Below, piece after piece: positions 1-7,880 of a stretch of 64,000 nucleotides of DNA (position 1 is the first letter of the stretch; every line of letters begins with the position of its first letter). A model generated the notes under the pieces. That model saw nothing but the letters and a program-made list of their open reading frames with translations, searched no databases and was not told the DNA's origin. Source of the DNA: VRUE01 sp963844395 (GTDB lineage Bacteria > Actinomycetota > Thermoleophilia > Solirubrobacterales > 70-9). A program made the position numbers and the translations under genes. The stretch covers positions 434,001 through 498,000 of the forward strand of contig CAWJNX010000001.1 in NCBI GenBank assembly GCA_963844395.1. The letters run 5' to 3'.

Positions 1-1
1 G

Positions 2-154
2 AGGGCGCCGCCCCTCGAAAAGCTGCAGGAGTGGATGGGCCACGCCGACCTGAAGACGACCCAGATCTACACCGACTACGAACCCAGCGACGACGAGCGA
101 GAACTCGTCGGCAAGGCATTCTCAGGCGTTGACCTTTCGAGGCCTTCGGCCTGA
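2..154 (+). CDS. Tyrosine recombinase/phage integrase, C-terminal end (partial)
   Basis: The reading frame enters from the left edge and stops at TGA 152-154. The visible 50 residues contain LQEWMGHADLKTTQIYTDYEP, the standard C-terminal signature of tyrosine recombinases: the histidine of the MGH(A/S)xxxTT block and the catalytic tyrosine of the I-Y-T-x-Y segment. The N-terminal arm-binding and core-binding domains lie outside the window. An integrase with an excisionase-like gene right behind it, and a tRNA-Arg 3'-end copy at 7275-7316, fits a tRNA-targeted integrative element whose left end is outside the window. The family assignment is firm; activity cannot be judged from the tail. Confidence 0.85.
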   Translation, partial: RAPPLEKLQEWMGHADLKTTQIYTDYEPSDDERELVGKAFSGVDLSRPSA

Positions 155-155
155 C

Positions 156-416
156 CTACCGCTTCGGCTTGCCCTCATCCCGAAACTGAGCCACGAAGGC
201 ATCCACATCAGCGGGATCAAAGCGACGGGAACTACCGATCTTGTAGGAAACCAGGAGCCCCTCGCTGACCCAATTGCGCACCTGCCTGTCCGAGACCTGC
301 AAGTAGGCGGCTAGCGTCTCCGGCGTAAACCAGGCCTGCAGCTCGGTTATGACCGTCAAGGCCCCCGACCCGTTCGCGCCGTCCCGCCCGCCTGAAGTCT
401 TTGCTTTCTTCGCCAT
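156..416 (-). CDS. Excisionase-like helix-turn-helix DNA-binding protein
   Basis: An 86-residue protein if started at the ATG at 416 (MAKKAKTSGG); a longer open frame to 473 has poor N-terminal composition. Residues 30-80 form a MerR/excisionase-type winged helix: ETLAAYLQVSDRQVRNWV, then a wing with the SRRFDPADVDAF segment. This is the helix_turn_helix_17 type found in phage Xis proteins and in small transcription factors of mobile elements. It converges on the integrase with one base between the stop codons. A role as recombination directionality factor is inferred from this position. Confidence 0.8.
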   Translation of the reverse strand: MAKKAKTSGGRDGANGSGALTVITELQAWFTPETLAAYLQVSDRQVRNWVSEGLLVSYKIGSSRRFDPADVDAFVAQFRDEGKPKR

Positions 417-608
417 GGCCTGCAGAGTAACTCGCGATTTGCGACCCTCGACTTCGTCAGCGCAAGGGCTCAAACACTACGCAACGCGATCAAGGACCCC
501 GTACTTAGCATCGAGCAGGTCGAAGGCAGGTTTCGTGCCGTCAAGCACGTTGACGATCAACTGAGTGATCGCGGGCTCGTTCAACGACGGCGACCGGCAG
601 TCACGGGC

Positions 609-887
609 GTGGATCATTTCACGACTGCAGTCGTACCGGGACGACGCCCTATCCCTAAGCTCATTGCGTCGGATATGCCCAGATTCGCTACTGCCGTGCG
701 TCAGGAGTTTCCGGACTTCGTCGAGGATTTCGACGCAATTGAATCTGCCGCAGCCGACTGGGCACAGCGCCTTGAGAATGCGAAAAGGGCCGTCCAACGC
801 GGGCAGGCCTGCGCCGAAGAGAACCGCCAGAACAATGTGGAGTTCCTGATTGGGATAGCCGTCGCCGGACTGGCGGTGCGTGTTTAA
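609..887 (+). pseudogene. 5' fragment of a DUF5677-like gene, ended by an in-frame TAA
   Basis: A GTG-started 92-residue frame (MDHFTTAVVPGRRP...) rich in acidic and amphipathic helix-like sequence (FPDFVEDFDAIESAAADW). The same frame stays open upstream to about 423 without any usable start codon, and the translated stretch there also looks protein-like. The frame stops at TAA 885-887 and continues in the same phase into the gene at 915-1502. The last residues before the stop and the first after it together resemble the helix before the conserved (A/S)RxLFE segment of DUF5677 proteins. Read as the front part of one broken gene; a small independent gene is the alternative. Confidence 0.45.
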
Positions 888-914
888 CAGCTTTCCGCAG
901 CGACGGTTAGCCTG

Positions 915-1502
915 GTGAACAAGCACAACCCGCACGCGGCGCCGCCGGTCGCGCGGGCGCTATTTGAGAGTTGCTGCGTGCCGATATATCTCCAGCGAGA
1001 GCTTGTTCCGCGGCTTCACAAGGGACGCACGAATCAGGTGCACAAGCTCGTGTTCAGACTGTCCCTTGGCAGCATTGGCATCGGCGAGGGCGCGCACATC
1101 AAGCCAATTGCAGTTGACTCTCTTCTTAGGTCTGCACGCGCAGAGTTGACCGCGATGGTCGAAGGTCTCCCCGAGGAGAAGCGGTTTAATGCGGCAGAAC
1201 TAATAGAGATCTACTACGGCCCGCTGACGGAGCTAACCCATCCGAATTGGGGCGCCATAAACCTTGGCACGGAGCTTGGCTTCCCACCCAAATTCTCGCT
1301 CGCCACGCCATTTGACGGCGTCACGCTGCATGCAGTCGTTTCGGCCTCCGCATACATCATGCAAGCTGGTGGCCTCGCATTTGACGCTCTCTTGGCTGAA
1401 CTAGCCAACGTTCCAATGGATCTGCCGACCGGGGAGCCTCGTTGGGAGCGTGGCGAGACCAGGACCCCAGCCGACTGGCCCCACGCTGGGCACAAAGGAT
1501 GA
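915..1502 (+). CDS. DUF5677-like hypothetical protein (probably truncated at its N terminus)
   Basis: 195 residues from a GTG at 915, in the same phase as the open frame ending at 887. It contains VARALFESCCVPIYLQREL near residue 12-30, matching the conserved (A/S)RxLFE helix of DUF5677-type HEPN-like proteins, and TELTHPNWGAINLG near residue 108, the position of the conserved Hxx(N/H) helix in that family. The usual N-terminal helical bundle is missing from this open frame but is encoded just upstream across one stop codon. No catalytic function is known for the family; it is common in mobile and defence regions. Family call is tentative, based on motif spacing only. Confidence 0.5.
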   Translation: MNKHNPHAAPPVARALFESCCVPIYLQRELVPRLHKGRTNQVHKLVFRLSLGSIGIGEGAHIKPIAVDSLLRSARAELTAMVEGLPEEKRFNAAELIEIYYGPLTELTHPNWGAINLGTELGFPPKFSLATPFDGVTLHAVVSASAYIMQAGGLAFDALLAELANVPMDLPTGEPRWERGETRTPADWPHAGHKG

Positions 1503-1585
1503 GCCGTGAACATGAGCATCAGCTTTGATTCCCAAGCTCCTGCGCAGCGCGTCCGGAGCCCGTTTACGGCGTTCAGGGGTAGCAG

Positions 1586-2154
1586 ATGAGCCGAGAGTCG
1601 ATCCACCCGATCTATCGCCCACTTTCGGACGGAACGATCCCTCTTTATGAAGGCGACCTAGACATTGACGTCGGCGAAGATGTGCTGCGGGCGAACGGTC
1701 GCATAGAGCTTCGCCTTGAACCACAGGTAGACCTAAACGTCTGGGTCCCTGGGCCGGCGTTAACCAATCTCTTCTTCACCGATGATCGACAACGCCCGGA
1801 CCGCACCATGACGGTCCCAAGCAGTTCCTCCCTGCAACCGCCGACGACCGAGCGTCCCAAGCACGAGGGAAGCGAAGGGACGTTCCCGGTTAACCCGATC
1901 ATTGCCGGACAACTTGAGACCGCCACCCACCTCCTCTTCCATTTTGGCGGCGCATTGGAAGCCAGGCCTTCGCCCGGAGGCTTTCTCGGTAACGCTGGGC
2001 AACCGCAGATCGACTTTGAACTACCAGGCTGGAATTTGACGCTCATTCCAGGCAACCGCGAGATCGATGCCTTCTGCGCTTTGGTCAAGGCCGAGCCTAA
2101 GACTGGCCAGATGGACCTGAGCGATGTCGAAAGGCTGGACCGGCGCCTTTTTTT
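1586..2154 (+). pseudogene. 5' part of a HEPN-motif gene interrupted by the ISL3 element
   Basis: The frame starts at ATG 1586 (MSRESIHPIYRPLSDG) and runs 189 codons before crossing the left end of the insertion sequence at 2155; it then reads 10 residues into the element and stops at 2185. Removing the element and one 8-base target copy joins codon 187 in frame to the sequence at 3552 and gives a continuous 438-residue protein. This half looks beta-rich (IELRLEPQVDLNVWV, HLLFHFGGALEAR) and resembles the N-terminal domains that precede HEPN domains in some defence proteins; no named family is claimed. It lies 83 bases after the DUF5677-like gene on the same strand. Confidence 0.75.
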
Positions 2155-2178
2155 GGCTCTCCTGACGTTTCCGTGGGT
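2155..2178 (+). repeat. Left terminal inverted repeat of the ISL3 element
   Basis: 24 bases identical to the reverse complement of 3528-3551. The transposase stop codon lies inside this repeat, so the gene fills the element almost to its left end. Confidence 0.93.
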
Positions 2179-3437
2179 CACGTAACGGTGACTCGGCCGG
2201 GAAGCGGCGGGCACAGCCCGCCGAGCTTCAGCATCGCCAGGGAGATCAGCGCCTCGGGCGAGTGAAATCCGAATGCGCGACGGGCGATCAGCCGGATCTG
2301 TGTGTTGATCGCCTCGACGCGGGCGTTGGAGAGACCGTGGCGGATCGCCGCGACGATCCCTTCGCGCTGGTCGCTGATCGTGCGCGCCAGCTTCACGAAC
2401 GGCTTCAGGCGGCAGCGCCGCGCCCACTGCAGCCAGTGGTCGAGCAGGCGGATCGCCGCCTGGGGCCCAAGGCGGTAGATCTGGCGCAGCTGCTCCTTCA
2501 GCAGATAGGCGCGGTAGAGCGGGCGGTTGAGCCGCTCGAGATCGGCTAGCTTTGACTGCTGGCGGGCTGTCAGGTTCTCGGGGTTCTTCCAAAGGCAGAA
2601 GCGGGCGCCCTTCAGCTCCCGGGCCGCATCGGCCTGGCCCGCCCGGCGAGCCTCCCTCCAGACCTCGCGGCGGATCTCGTCGAGCGCCTCGGTGGCGAGC
2701 TGCACGACATGGAAGGGGTCCACGCAGCGCTTGGCCTTCGGGCAGCGCTTTGCCAGCACCGCCTCGATCCAGCCCGCCATGTCGCAGGAGACGAGCTTGA
2801 GGCGCCTGGCGCGCTCGGGGCCGAGCGCGTCGAAGAACGCCTCCACGGTCGCCTTGTCTCGCCCCGGCGCCGCCCACACGAGCCGCCCGGTGTCGTGATC
2901 GACGACCACGGTCAGGTACCGGTGGCCCTTGCGGTGGCTGATCTCATCGATGCCGATCCGCCGCAGGCCGGCGAGCAGGTCGGCGAGCAGGTCGGCCTCG
3001 CGCCCCGCCTCGGCGGCGACCCGCTCGCAGATACTCCCGACGCTGCGCCAGGCGATTCGCATCAGCTCGGCGACGGCGCTGCCCGAGGTGTTCACGGCCA
3101 GCCAGGCGACCTGCTGCTCGAATGCGCAGGTGAAGCGCGAGCCGTGGCGGGCCCAGGGCACCGCACAGACGACGACGCCGTGCTCGGAGCAGCGCACCCT
3201 CGGCGCGTCGGCCTCCAGGTAGGCGATCGTCGTGCCCAGGTCCAGCGCCCGCCAGTGCCGTCGTCCCTCGCCAAGGTCGAACCCGGGGGATCGGCGGCGG
3301 CAGACGCCGCAGCGATCGCGCTCCCGATGGTGCGGCCTGACCGCCACCACTACCTGCCCTTCGTCGTCGAGCTCGACGCTCTCGACCACTGCTCGCTCCA
3401 AGCCGAGCAGGCCCGCCCATACCCTGTCTTTGCGCAC
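2178..3437 (-). CDS. ISL3-family transposase
   Basis: 419 residues, normal full length for the family. The N-terminal part has a zinc-ribbon pair, DRCGVCRRRSPG and the later VRCSEHG (residues about 41-85). The DDE transposase core follows: the first aspartate in GIDEISHRKGHRYLTVVVD (about residue 162), the second in SCDMAGWIEAV (about 214), and the glutamate in the C-terminal NARVEAINTQIRLIARRAFGF segment. It catalyses cut-and-paste movement of the element by acting on the terminal repeats. No frameshift or stop is seen, so the element appears intact and potentially active. Confidence 0.95.
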   Translation of the reverse strand: MRKDRVWAGLLGLERAVVESVELDDEGQVVVAVRPHHRERDRCGVCRRRSPGFDLGEGRRHWRALDLGTTIAYLEADAPRVRCSEHGVVVCAVPWARHGSRFTCAFEQQVAWLAVNTSGSAVAELMRIAWRSVGSICERVAAEAGREADLLADLLAGLRRIGIDEISHRKGHRYLTVVVDHDTGRLVWAAPGRDKATVEAFFDALGPERARRLKLVSCDMAGWIEAVLAKRCPKAKRCVDPFHVVQLATEALDEIRREVWREARRAGQADAARELKGARFCLWKNPENLTARQQSKLADLERLNRPLYRAYLLKEQLRQIYRLGPQAAIRLLDHWLQWARRCRLKPFVKLARTISDQREGIVAAIRHGLSNARVEAINTQIRLIARRAFGFHSPEALISLAMLKLGGLCPPLPGRVTVT

Positions 3438-3527
3438 GTCGTTGCCGCTCCTTTCGATTTCCAGCCTTCGAGAAGCCGGAAACCTAGGCGCGGAGCGGCG
3501 TGCGCCTTCCTCTCAGCTGCTTACTTC

Positions 3528-3551
3528 ACCCACGGAAACGTCAGGAGAGCC
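3528..3551 (-). repeat. Right terminal inverted repeat of the ISL3 element
   Basis: 24 bases identical to the reverse complement of 2155-2178. The sequence between here and the transposase start at 3437 is the likely promoter region of the element. Confidence 0.93.
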
Positions 3552-4307
3552 CTTTTTTTGCTGCTCAGCTTCATTGCAAACCGTGAAGTCGGCGCAGGTG
3601 TCGTCGCCGGCCTTAACCACGGCGGCAAGGTCATCTGGTCGCATTGGGCTCCACCACGTATTAATCAGCAGCGGGCTCCCATCAGATGGTGCCCAGAACT
3701 GCTGACCGGAGAGGCGCTGCCGATGCTGGGGTCCGGAATATCTGACTTCGATTCCGATGAAGCGATGGTTGAAATCATCGACCGCGCAATTGGCTACTCG
3801 CTAGCGGCGAATGACAATGCCCTCCTCGACGTCAAAATTCCAATCGCCTGTTCCGGCCTCGAATTGCTCTCATGGGCCGTCCTTCAACGGAAGGGGGTTA
3901 TGCGAACCGGCGATGAACGTCACAAGCTCGGCCCAGACGGAATGCTTCGCCTACTGCTCGACTGGGCGGAAATTCCAGCCACCGTTCCTGTAGATATGGG
4001 TGAGCTTGAGAACCGCCGGCAGCAGCGCTGCGAGAAGGTCAGTGGCGGACCTGAGGTGCTGTTCAACGTGCGCAATGGTCTCGTGCATCCGCCCAAGCGG
4101 CTCGACGATCCCGAGTGGCCTGAACCAGAGGAGCAGTTCCAAGCTTGGCAACTCGCCACGTGGTACTTGGAGTTGGGACTCCTGAGGACGCTTGACTACA
4201 AGGGTGAATATTGGTCCCGTCTACAACTCGGCCGCTCGGCTTATGATCTGGAGCCGGTGCCCTGGGTGAAAGATCCGAGCGAAGAGAACCTAGGCACAGG
4301 CTCCTAG
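3552..4307 (+). pseudogene. 3' part of the IS-interrupted gene, with a HEPN-type RxxxxH motif
   Basis: 251 codons that continue the gene at 1586 after the insertion. The join Leu-Phe-Leu is in phase across the duplicated target. This half is helical and ends with FNVRNGLVHPPKR: the spacing R-N-G-L-V-H (about residues 361-366 of the joined protein) is the RxxxxH motif of HEPN ribonucleases, many of which are antiphage or toxin RNases. Without the N-terminal half it lacks a start of its own. The HEPN call rests on one motif in a plausible helical context and is inference. Confidence 0.72.
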
Positions 4308-4335
4308 CCCACTCGGCGAGGGTCGTAGCGAAACT

Positions 4336-4355
4336 TGTGACCTTCGATTTCGTAG
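4336..4355 (-). repeat. att-like copy of a tRNA-Arg 3' segment (degenerate)
   Basis: The 20 bases TGTGACCTTCGATTTCGTAG match 7297-7316 at 19 of 20 positions, and the flanking AAC on the left also matches. The segment corresponds to the anticodon loop through the variable region of a tRNA-Arg (read on the minus strand), the usual crossover core of tRNA-targeting integrases. The T arm beyond it is not conserved here. It and the site at 7275-7316 bracket the DUF262 operon. Confidence 0.5.
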
Positions 4356-4535
4356 TCGCCTAATGATCGACGGGATCGGTGGCCTCCTAGCGTTACGGTT
4401 CGCATCCTGTCGCTGATCGGAGGCCTCGACGAAGTCGTCGGGCGCCGCGGGCGAAGTATGGGCGTGCTCGCAGCTTTACCGCGAAGCGAGAACACCCTCT
4501 CTCGGCGTCGCCGACGCCTGACGAGTTGTGGACTC

Positions 4536-6176
4536 CTATTCGGCGAACGTCGCGAGGATCTCGCGTTTCTCGACTGTCTGATGAAACCTCTCGGCAAGGT
4601 ACGGTTCAAGCCGCTCTAGCCGCAGCTGCATGTATTGCTGCCAGTCGATGAGCCCACTCGTGCGCGGCAACGGTGGGAAGAATTGCGACTCGTGGAAGCC
4701 GTCGAGTTCGGCCTCGGACAAGACCTCCTCAATACCGACCCGACGGATCCTACCCGCCGTCTTGCGGGTTGCGAGCACCTGAGTCAGGGCTCGGAGGTGG
4801 GGACGCTCAGCCTCGGGCGTATCGTCGTCCTCGGGCTTCGGTGCCACCGAAACCGGGACCACAGCCTCGTTCCATGGGTCGAGGTCGAGCGCACCAACGA
4901 GCGGATCTCGTGCCTGATGGGCGGCGAGCAAACAGATGAAGACCTTCCAGAGGGCCCCCTGCTTGCGACGAGTCGCCCCCAGAAGGATATCTCTATTCAC
5001 TGGCTCGACAGGCAGGGTGAGGCCGGAGCCGAGAGCCTCCCCTAGCGCTTCGTACTCCGAGACCGCCCTGGTGTTGGCGGCGGCGTCGAAACGCAGGGAA
5101 AAGGCGCGCGAGAAGAACCAGGTCCGCAGGGCGTCTTTGTGGCTGTTGAGTTCGAAATCGACCGCGAGAGCGGCAAGGATCACCAGTTGGCTTGGGTAGG
5201 GGAGCCACTCCCGCCTGATCACCCCACACTCTTCGACCAGGAACCGGATCGCGGACTCCATCCCGTTTACCCCCGCCTCCCAGCGGTCGTGGATGGCTTC
5301 CTTCGGGATCTCCAAGACCGCCTCCTGACGCACGTTCTTGTCTCGGCGCAGGGCGATCGCCTGCAGGACCGGGAGCCCGTTCTCGCCGATGAAGCGTTCG
5401 AGCAGGCGCGCTTCCAAGCGGGCGTCGTCCCAGTGGGTGCGGAGGTTCCATCGCGGTTCATAGACGCGAGCAACGACGAGGTCGAAAGAGCCGAGGGTCT
5501 CCCCTTCGCGGTTGAGGCGCTCAAAGATCCGCGCAACGACGCCTTCCTCGAGGTCGGATCCGATCAGGACCGCTGCCAGTGGGTACTCATGGATGATTGA
5601 GAGGTGGTCGGCGTATAGCGAGGCGAGCGACAGAGTTAGCTCGCGTCGTATCGACTCATCGGCTGCCCCGATTACACTGTCCCGCCAAGCGAAGTAGTCC
5701 TCCGTCGAGCGCAGCGCATAGAGGGGCACCCACTCGTTGACTCCCCGCCAAGACTTGTCGCGGTATCCCTCGTCCCAGGTCTCCCGAGGGAAGCTGCGCA
5801 ACCCCTGCTCAAGGACGTCGATGTCGCCTGAGCCGAGATGCGACGCACGCGCGGCGTAGACAGTCGGCCCCTTGTCGTGAAGGGCGAAATAGAGTGAGGT
5901 CAGCCGTTGCTGGCCGTCGAGCACCGTGTAATGAATCGGCTTGCTGATTTCCGGCCCTTCCACGAAGGATCTGATCTCAACGTGTTCAGGCTCTCCCTCG
6001 ACCAGCAGGAGGCTGCCCGCCGGCCAGCCCATCAGCAGAGTCGCGAGAAAAGACCGAATATCACTCTCCGTCCAGTCGAAGTCACGCTGGAAGTCGGCCA
6101 ACGCCATCGCCCCTTCATCGATCATCTGCCCGAGCTCGAGCAGCGGGAGCTCTTCGGTCCGCAGTCCGGTCTTCAC
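4536..6176 (-). CDS. DUF262 (GmrS/ParB-like nuclease) protein
   Basis: 546 residues. The N-terminal 200 residues are a DUF262 domain: MALADFQRDFDWTESDIRSFLATLL near 28-52 (the F-Q-R-x-x-x-W motif) and YTVLDGQQRLTSLYFAL near 83-99 (the (I/L)DGQQR motif). This ParB/Srx-like fold supplies the nucleotide-dependent half of GmrSD-type modified-DNA restriction enzymes. I see no DUF1524 HNH motif in the rest, so this is a DUF262-only protein with an unassigned helical C terminus. It overlaps the upstream membrane-protein gene by 4 bases (ATGA), so the two are translated together. A defence role is inferred from the family and from the island context. Confidence 0.88.
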   Translation of the reverse strand: MKTGLRTEELPLLELGQMIDEGAMALADFQRDFDWTESDIRSFLATLLMGWPAGSLLLVEGEPEHVEIRSFVEGPEISKPIHYTVLDGQQRLTSLYFALHDKGPTVYAARASHLGSGDIDVLEQGLRSFPRETWDEGYRDKSWRGVNEWVPLYALRSTEDYFAWRDSVIGAADESIRRELTLSLASLYADHLSIIHEYPLAAVLIGSDLEEGVVARIFERLNREGETLGSFDLVVARVYEPRWNLRTHWDDARLEARLLERFIGENGLPVLQAIALRRDKNVRQEAVLEIPKEAIHDRWEAGVNGMESAIRFLVEECGVIRREWLPYPSQLVILAALAVDFELNSHKDALRTWFFSRAFSLRFDAAANTRAVSEYEALGEALGSGLTLPVEPVNRDILLGATRRKQGALWKVFICLLAAHQARDPLVGALDLDPWNEAVVPVSVAPKPEDDDTPEAERPHLRALTQVLATRKTAGRIRRVGIEEVLSEAELDGFHESQFFPPLPRTSGLIDWQQYMQLRLERLEPYLAERFHQTVEKREILATFAE

Positions 6177-7027
6177 TCGACCGACCTCTCATCGACCGGG
6201 CCAAGGCCGTCGAGACTAAGCTGGGTGGTGAGCCAGTTGGAGAGGAAGGAGTCAGTGCCTTCCCCGATCTCGAAGATGATGGGTCGAACTGAATTCGGGG
6301 CGCCGACGATCGAGTTCATCTGAATCACCCAACGGTGGTCGCAGTAAACGAGCCCGACCGAGGGAAATCCCTCGTAGTGGAAGACCCGTAGGCGGCAGCC
6401 GGAGGACAGCGCAGGCGTGGTCCGTTTCGCATTGTCCCAGGCCTCGCTGATCTTCAGCTGTAGCTCCTCGAGCCGCCTCGCGGTCTCAGCGTCGGTCAGG
6501 TCAAGACGCTTGGCAAGCACGGGGATTCCCGCACCAGCCGATTTCGGGATTAGAACCTCGATGTTGACAGGAGCCCGCTTCCCCGCCTCGAGGGCGGCTT
6601 TCCACTCGCCCGAGTTGAGCCAGGCGTCAGTGGGGTTGTCGGGGACGAAGCGGATTGTCTTCGTACCCTCGAAGAAGCCGTCCCAGTTGATCGGTTGGTC
6701 CGTCACCCCGGTGAGGCCCGAAGCTCTCAGGGTCGCATCGAGCTGGACTGCCTCGAGGATTGGCGTCGCCTGATCTGCAACCGCAGCCAGGATCTCGTCG
6801 CTCAGCTTTCGGCGTAGGAAGATCTCGTAGGGAAAGCTGATTAGGCCAATCCCGAAGGTGACGGCGGCGATGTTCTCGAGCGCCGTGGTAAGGATCCCGT
6901 CGGGCAAGACCGACGAGAGCAACAGGCCGATCACGCCAAGGGCAAGGAAGGTGATGCCCAGGGCGTAGGCCCTTTCGATCCACTCGTTGACGTACGACTT
7001 GGCGGATTTCTTCGAACTCACAATCAT
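6173..7027 (-). CDS. Two-helix membrane protein paired with DUF262, possible PLD-like sensor domain
   Basis: 284 residues from ATG 7027, which has a GGGAG ribosome site just upstream; a TTG at 7045 is possible. Residues about 20-75 contain two membrane helices (ALGITFLALGVIGLLLSSVL and NIAAVTFGIGLISFPYEIFL). The cytoplasmic part has a strand-rich pattern KTIRFVPDN, then NIEVLIPKS, LRVFHYEG and VGLVYCDHRWVIQM. That order resembles inactive phospholipase D-like sensor domains found beside defence effectors, but no HKD motif is present. It is the first gene of a two-gene unit with the DUF262 protein. Function unknown; membrane anchoring of the partner is a guess. Confidence 0.7.
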   Translation of the reverse strand: MIVSSKKSAKSYVNEWIERAYALGITFLALGVIGLLLSSVLPDGILTTALENIAAVTFGIGLISFPYEIFLRRKLSDEILAAVADQATPILEAVQLDATLRASGLTGVTDQPINWDGFFEGTKTIRFVPDNPTDAWLNSGEWKAALEAGKRAPVNIEVLIPKSAGAGIPVLAKRLDLTDAETARRLEELQLKISEAWDNAKRTTPALSSGCRLRVFHYEGFPSVGLVYCDHRWVIQMNSIVGAPNSVRPIIFEIGEGTDSFLSNWLTTQLSLDGLGPVDERSVE

Positions 7028-7274
7028 TAGCTCCCGCTCCGCCAAGCCTAAATGTTGAGCACCGACGGTGGAAGTCGCCCTTCCAGCGCTTCACCATGCC
7101 GCCATCACCATCTCGTAGACCTCCGGCGAGCCGGGGTGCCATGTTTTAGCACCGGCTGCAAAAACCCGATCGCGACTTCACCTGTCCAAAGGCCTGCCCC
7201 GACAGCTGTTTTCCTTCCGTTCCAAAGAAGCCCCCAACGTCGCATCCCCGCTCCCCGAGCGGGGATCGGGTCAA

Positions 7275-7316
7275 CGCGCCCGACAGGATTTGAACCTGTG
7301 ACCTTCGGTTTCGTAG
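7275..7316 (-). other. 3' part of a tRNA-Arg gene, probable attachment site
   Basis: Read on the minus strand this is an anticodon loop CTACGAA, its 3' stem ACCGA, a variable region, a T arm ACAGG-TTCAAAT-CCTGT and a 3' acceptor strand CGGGCGC. The 5' half of a tRNA is absent: the bases before the loop do not pair with ACCGA and no D arm is found. An isolated tRNA 3' end is the typical att scar of a tyrosine integrase that uses a tRNA-Arg gene. The intact tRNA is not in the window. Confidence 0.75.
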
Positions 7317-7586
7317 GCTGCTGATCAAGCGGCGGAAGCACAGTCGTAGAGCCAAAAACTACGCAAGACGTAGCGATAAAGTAGCGACGAGAAGCTCAAG
7401 AAATACTCGCAATTGAGCGTCGCAAAATAGGCCTTGAAATGGCAAGGAGCGGAAGGCTGACCGGAGGGATTTCCCGATCCTATACACATGTGAGTTCTTT
7501 GATTTAGGCGGCCAACAAAGAGGATCTCCCTCCTCGTCCCATTTCTTGCTCTGAAGGGGGTAGTGCCCCGGCGTATCCTGGTCTGC

Positions 7587-7856
7587 ATGACCAACGAATA
7601 TGAGTTCGCAATCCTCAACATCCGACAGGCCGCACTAGATAACGAAGCCGACGCCGCTCGACTCGTGGAGGAGCTGGCAGCCGAGCTGGGAATCGAGGGT
7701 GCCTGGGAACGAACCGAGATAACCAACGTAGGAGCCGAAGGAACGGATGAAGCAATCCGATTTCCGGCTGTCTCACAGGCCGCACTGAAAGCCGCAGTTG
7801 ACGGGAGCCCGAATTGCGAGAAGGTCGCCCACTACTTCCGGGTTCCGACCCCCTAA
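7587..7856 (+). CDS. Small hypothetical protein
   Basis: 89 residues from ATG 7587 (MTNEYEFAILNIRQAALDNE). It is acidic in its N-terminal half with one predicted amphipathic helix (DAARLVEELAAELGIEGAW) and ends HYFRVPTP. I do not recognise a family. It lies alone between the tRNA-Arg fragment and the vapBC pair, with about 270 bases upstream in which I see no other gene. The coding-like codon third positions and clean start support a real gene; cargo of the neighbouring element is likely. Confidence 0.55.
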   Translation: MTNEYEFAILNIRQAALDNEADAARLVEELAAELGIEGAWERTEITNVGAEGTDEAIRFPAVSQAALKAAVDGSPNCEKVAHYFRVPTP

Positions 7857-7880
7857 AGCGGATGGCCGGCGTTCCAGGGC

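Larger units (their letters stand above)
2155..3551. mobile_element. ISL3-family insertion sequence, complete
   Basis: A 1,397-bp element with perfect 24-bp terminal inverted repeats (2155-2178 and 3528-3551) beginning GGCTCTCCTGACG. It is flanked by identical 8-bp direct repeats, a C followed by seven T, at 2147-2154 and 3552-3559. Eight-base duplications and GG-starting ends are standard for ISL3. It carries one transposase gene on the minus strand. Perfect ends and matching target copies suggest a recent insertion. Confidence 0.95.

Noticed and set aside
477..935. 152-residue open frame on the minus strand
   Set aside because: Cysteine- and histidine-rich, no recognisable fold, and antisense to the more protein-like plus-strand DUF5677 frame.
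7105..7355. Open frames over the tRNA-Arg fragment (with QVQILSGAL-like ends)
   Set aside because: These are the usual translations of a tRNA 3' end and its surroundings, not proteins.
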